The notes below the pieces were generated by a model. It was not told where the DNA came from, searched no databases, and saw only the letters and a list, made by a program, of their open reading frames with translations. A stretch of 64,000 nt of DNA from Flavobacteriaceae bacterium CRH (GTDB lineage Bacteria > Bacteroidota > Bacteroidia > Flavobacteriales > Flavobacteriaceae): NCBI GenBank assembly GCA_001507425.1, contig LMAJ01000025.1, positions 1 to 64,000 on the forward strand. The letters are read 5' to 3'. The position numbers were made by a program, and so were the translations under genes. This document shows positions 63,210-64,000 of the stretch, in pieces (the stretch's first letter is position 1; each line of letters opens with the position of its first letter).

Positions 63210-63851
63210 ATGAGGCAGGCAGTTTTATTACTTATTATGATGCAATTCTGCATAGATTGCAATGCCCAGAATTATATTTCGCAGATTCCTTTTAAATATG
63301 ATTATTCTTTAGAGACGCTAAAAAAGCAATCTAAAATAAATGAAGGCGGTTTGAAAAACAAAACCGTTGTCAATGACAACTCAGAAAATCTAAGTGATGC
63401 TATTTTAGCATTAAAAGAAAAATACTCTATTGTATTGGCCGTGATGCCAAACAAGATCACAAATTACAAACTCTATTCGTATATCGATCCTTGGATTAAT
63501 ACACCTTATCAGGAAAAAAGTTTTTCTAAAAAAGGAATTGATTGCTCGTATTTCCTGCAATCCCTGTACAGTGATGTTTACAAAGTAACGCTTCCTAAAG
63601 ATCCTGCAGGAATGTGGAAATCCAAATCGATTCAAATTTTTACCGGAAGAACATTCCTGGCAGAAGGCGACCTTATTTTCTTTAGATACGATAAAGACCA
63701 TCCTATTTCAGACGTAGGCTTGTATCTGCACAATGACAGAATTCTGGCCTGTACAGACAAGGGGCTTGCGATATATAATTTCAACGACGAATATTTTCAA
63801 TTACGATATATAGGTGCAGGACGAATTAACGACGATGCAAAGAAAAAATAA
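63210..63851 (+). CDS. NlpC/P60-like secreted protein
   Basis: The 213-aa protein has a signal peptide ending at CNAQ. The C40 (NlpC/P60) domain covers about 85-205, with the nucleophile in KKGIDCSYFLQSLY (Cys112) and the LAEGDLIFFRY strand. The position of the catalytic His (usually H-V-G-I-Y) reads SDVGLYL, so His is replaced by Asp168, and activity is doubtful. NlpC/P60 enzymes cut peptidoglycan peptides. In a T6SS locus it might help insert the apparatus through the wall. It overlaps the next ORF by 17 nt. Confidence 0.8.
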   Translation: MRQAVLLLIMMQFCIDCNAQNYISQIPFKYDYSLETLKKQSKINEGGLKNKTVVNDNSENLSDAILALKEKYSIVLAVMPNKITNYKLYSYIDPWINTPYQEKSFSKKGIDCSYFLQSLYSDVYKVTLPKDPAGMWKSKSIQIFTGRTFLAEGDLIFFRYDKDHPISDVGLYLHNDRILACTDKGLAIYNFNDEYFQLRYIGAGRINDDAKKK

Positions 63852-64000
63852 GAAGAGCCTTGAAGATCTGGTACGCGAAATAGAAAGTATTTCGTATGAT
63901 ATTAGAGCCGAAGTGGTTGCTAATGAATTGCTAATGAGCGATACCGTTGTTCAGGATGAAATTACGATTTCTAATCAGGGACAATTTTCGAGAGCGCACA
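63835..64000 (+). CDS. N-terminal part of the next T6SS-locus gene (runs off the window)
   Basis: An ATG at 63835 opens a frame (MQRKNKKSLEDLVREIESI...) that stays open to the window end, about 55 codons. It overlaps the preceding gene by 17 nt, a sign of translational coupling. The visible part is hydrophilic and helical without a signal peptide. Family cannot be assigned from so little. Confidence 0.7.
   Translation, partial: MQRKNKKSLEDLVREIESISYDIRAEVVANELLMSDTVVQDEITISNQGQFSRAH

Overview
The window is a chromosomal piece of a Flavobacteriia genome, most likely Flavobacterium or a close relative (inference). The supporting signs are AT-rich DNA, a SusC/SusD pair, Bacteroidetes-type promoters (TTTG, 19-21 nt, TAnnTTTG), a type IX secretion C-terminal domain, Bacteroidetes lipoprotein signals, and many families typical of the phylum. 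No tRNA, rRNA, CRISPR array, prophage or insertion sequence was seen.

Region 1 (1-12.3 kb) is a polysaccharide utilization locus for a beta-1,3-glucan such as laminarin. Three palindrome-bounded repeats come first. They are followed by a membrane-spanning sensor/HTH regulator, SusC, SusD, a PKD surface glycan-binding lipoprotein, a PKD-GH16 lipoprotein glucanase and a second GH16 gene. The second GH16 gene has a single -1 frame break at an AAATTTA heptamer. The likely sequence of events is binding and cleavage at the cell surface, import through SusCD, and transcriptional control by the regulator.

Region 2 (12.6-34.7 kb) is mostly housekeeping. It holds a sigma-70 family factor with a small partner ORF, a TPR protein, an endonuclease III without Fe-S cysteines, a thiol peroxidase, a conserved protein of unknown function divergent from a metallo-beta-lactamase hydrolase, an esterase, a dihydroorotase-like protein without its HxH motif, a BatA/VWA protein, a lactonase and a DEAD-box helicase. 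It also holds a TIGR02757 protein, a LolD-like ATPase carrying a membrane-helix insertion, a phosphodiester glycosidase-type protein and a secreted pectate lyase.

Region 3 (34.7-46.2 kb) has serine biosynthesis (serA, serC) next to a LuxC-type acyl-CoA reductase and a divergent ferredoxin. A SAM methyltransferase, a stand-alone TonB-dependent receptor and ychF follow.

Region 4 (46.2-59.3 kb) has a DUF2459 protein, a YihY protein, an FMN reductase, two tandem transglutaminase-like proteins, pncB, and topoisomerase IV (parE, parC) with a DUF3298-type lipoprotein gene between the subunits.

Region 5 (59.3-64 kb) looks like the edge of a Bacteroidetes type VI secretion (T6SSiii) locus. It contains a ClpV/TssH-like AAA+ ATPase with a degenerate first ATPase site, a PKD membrane protein, and a divergent operon that starts with an NlpC/P60-like protein and runs off the window. 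The intergenic spaces carry several families of palindromic repeats.

All calls come from reading the sequence. No database search was run.
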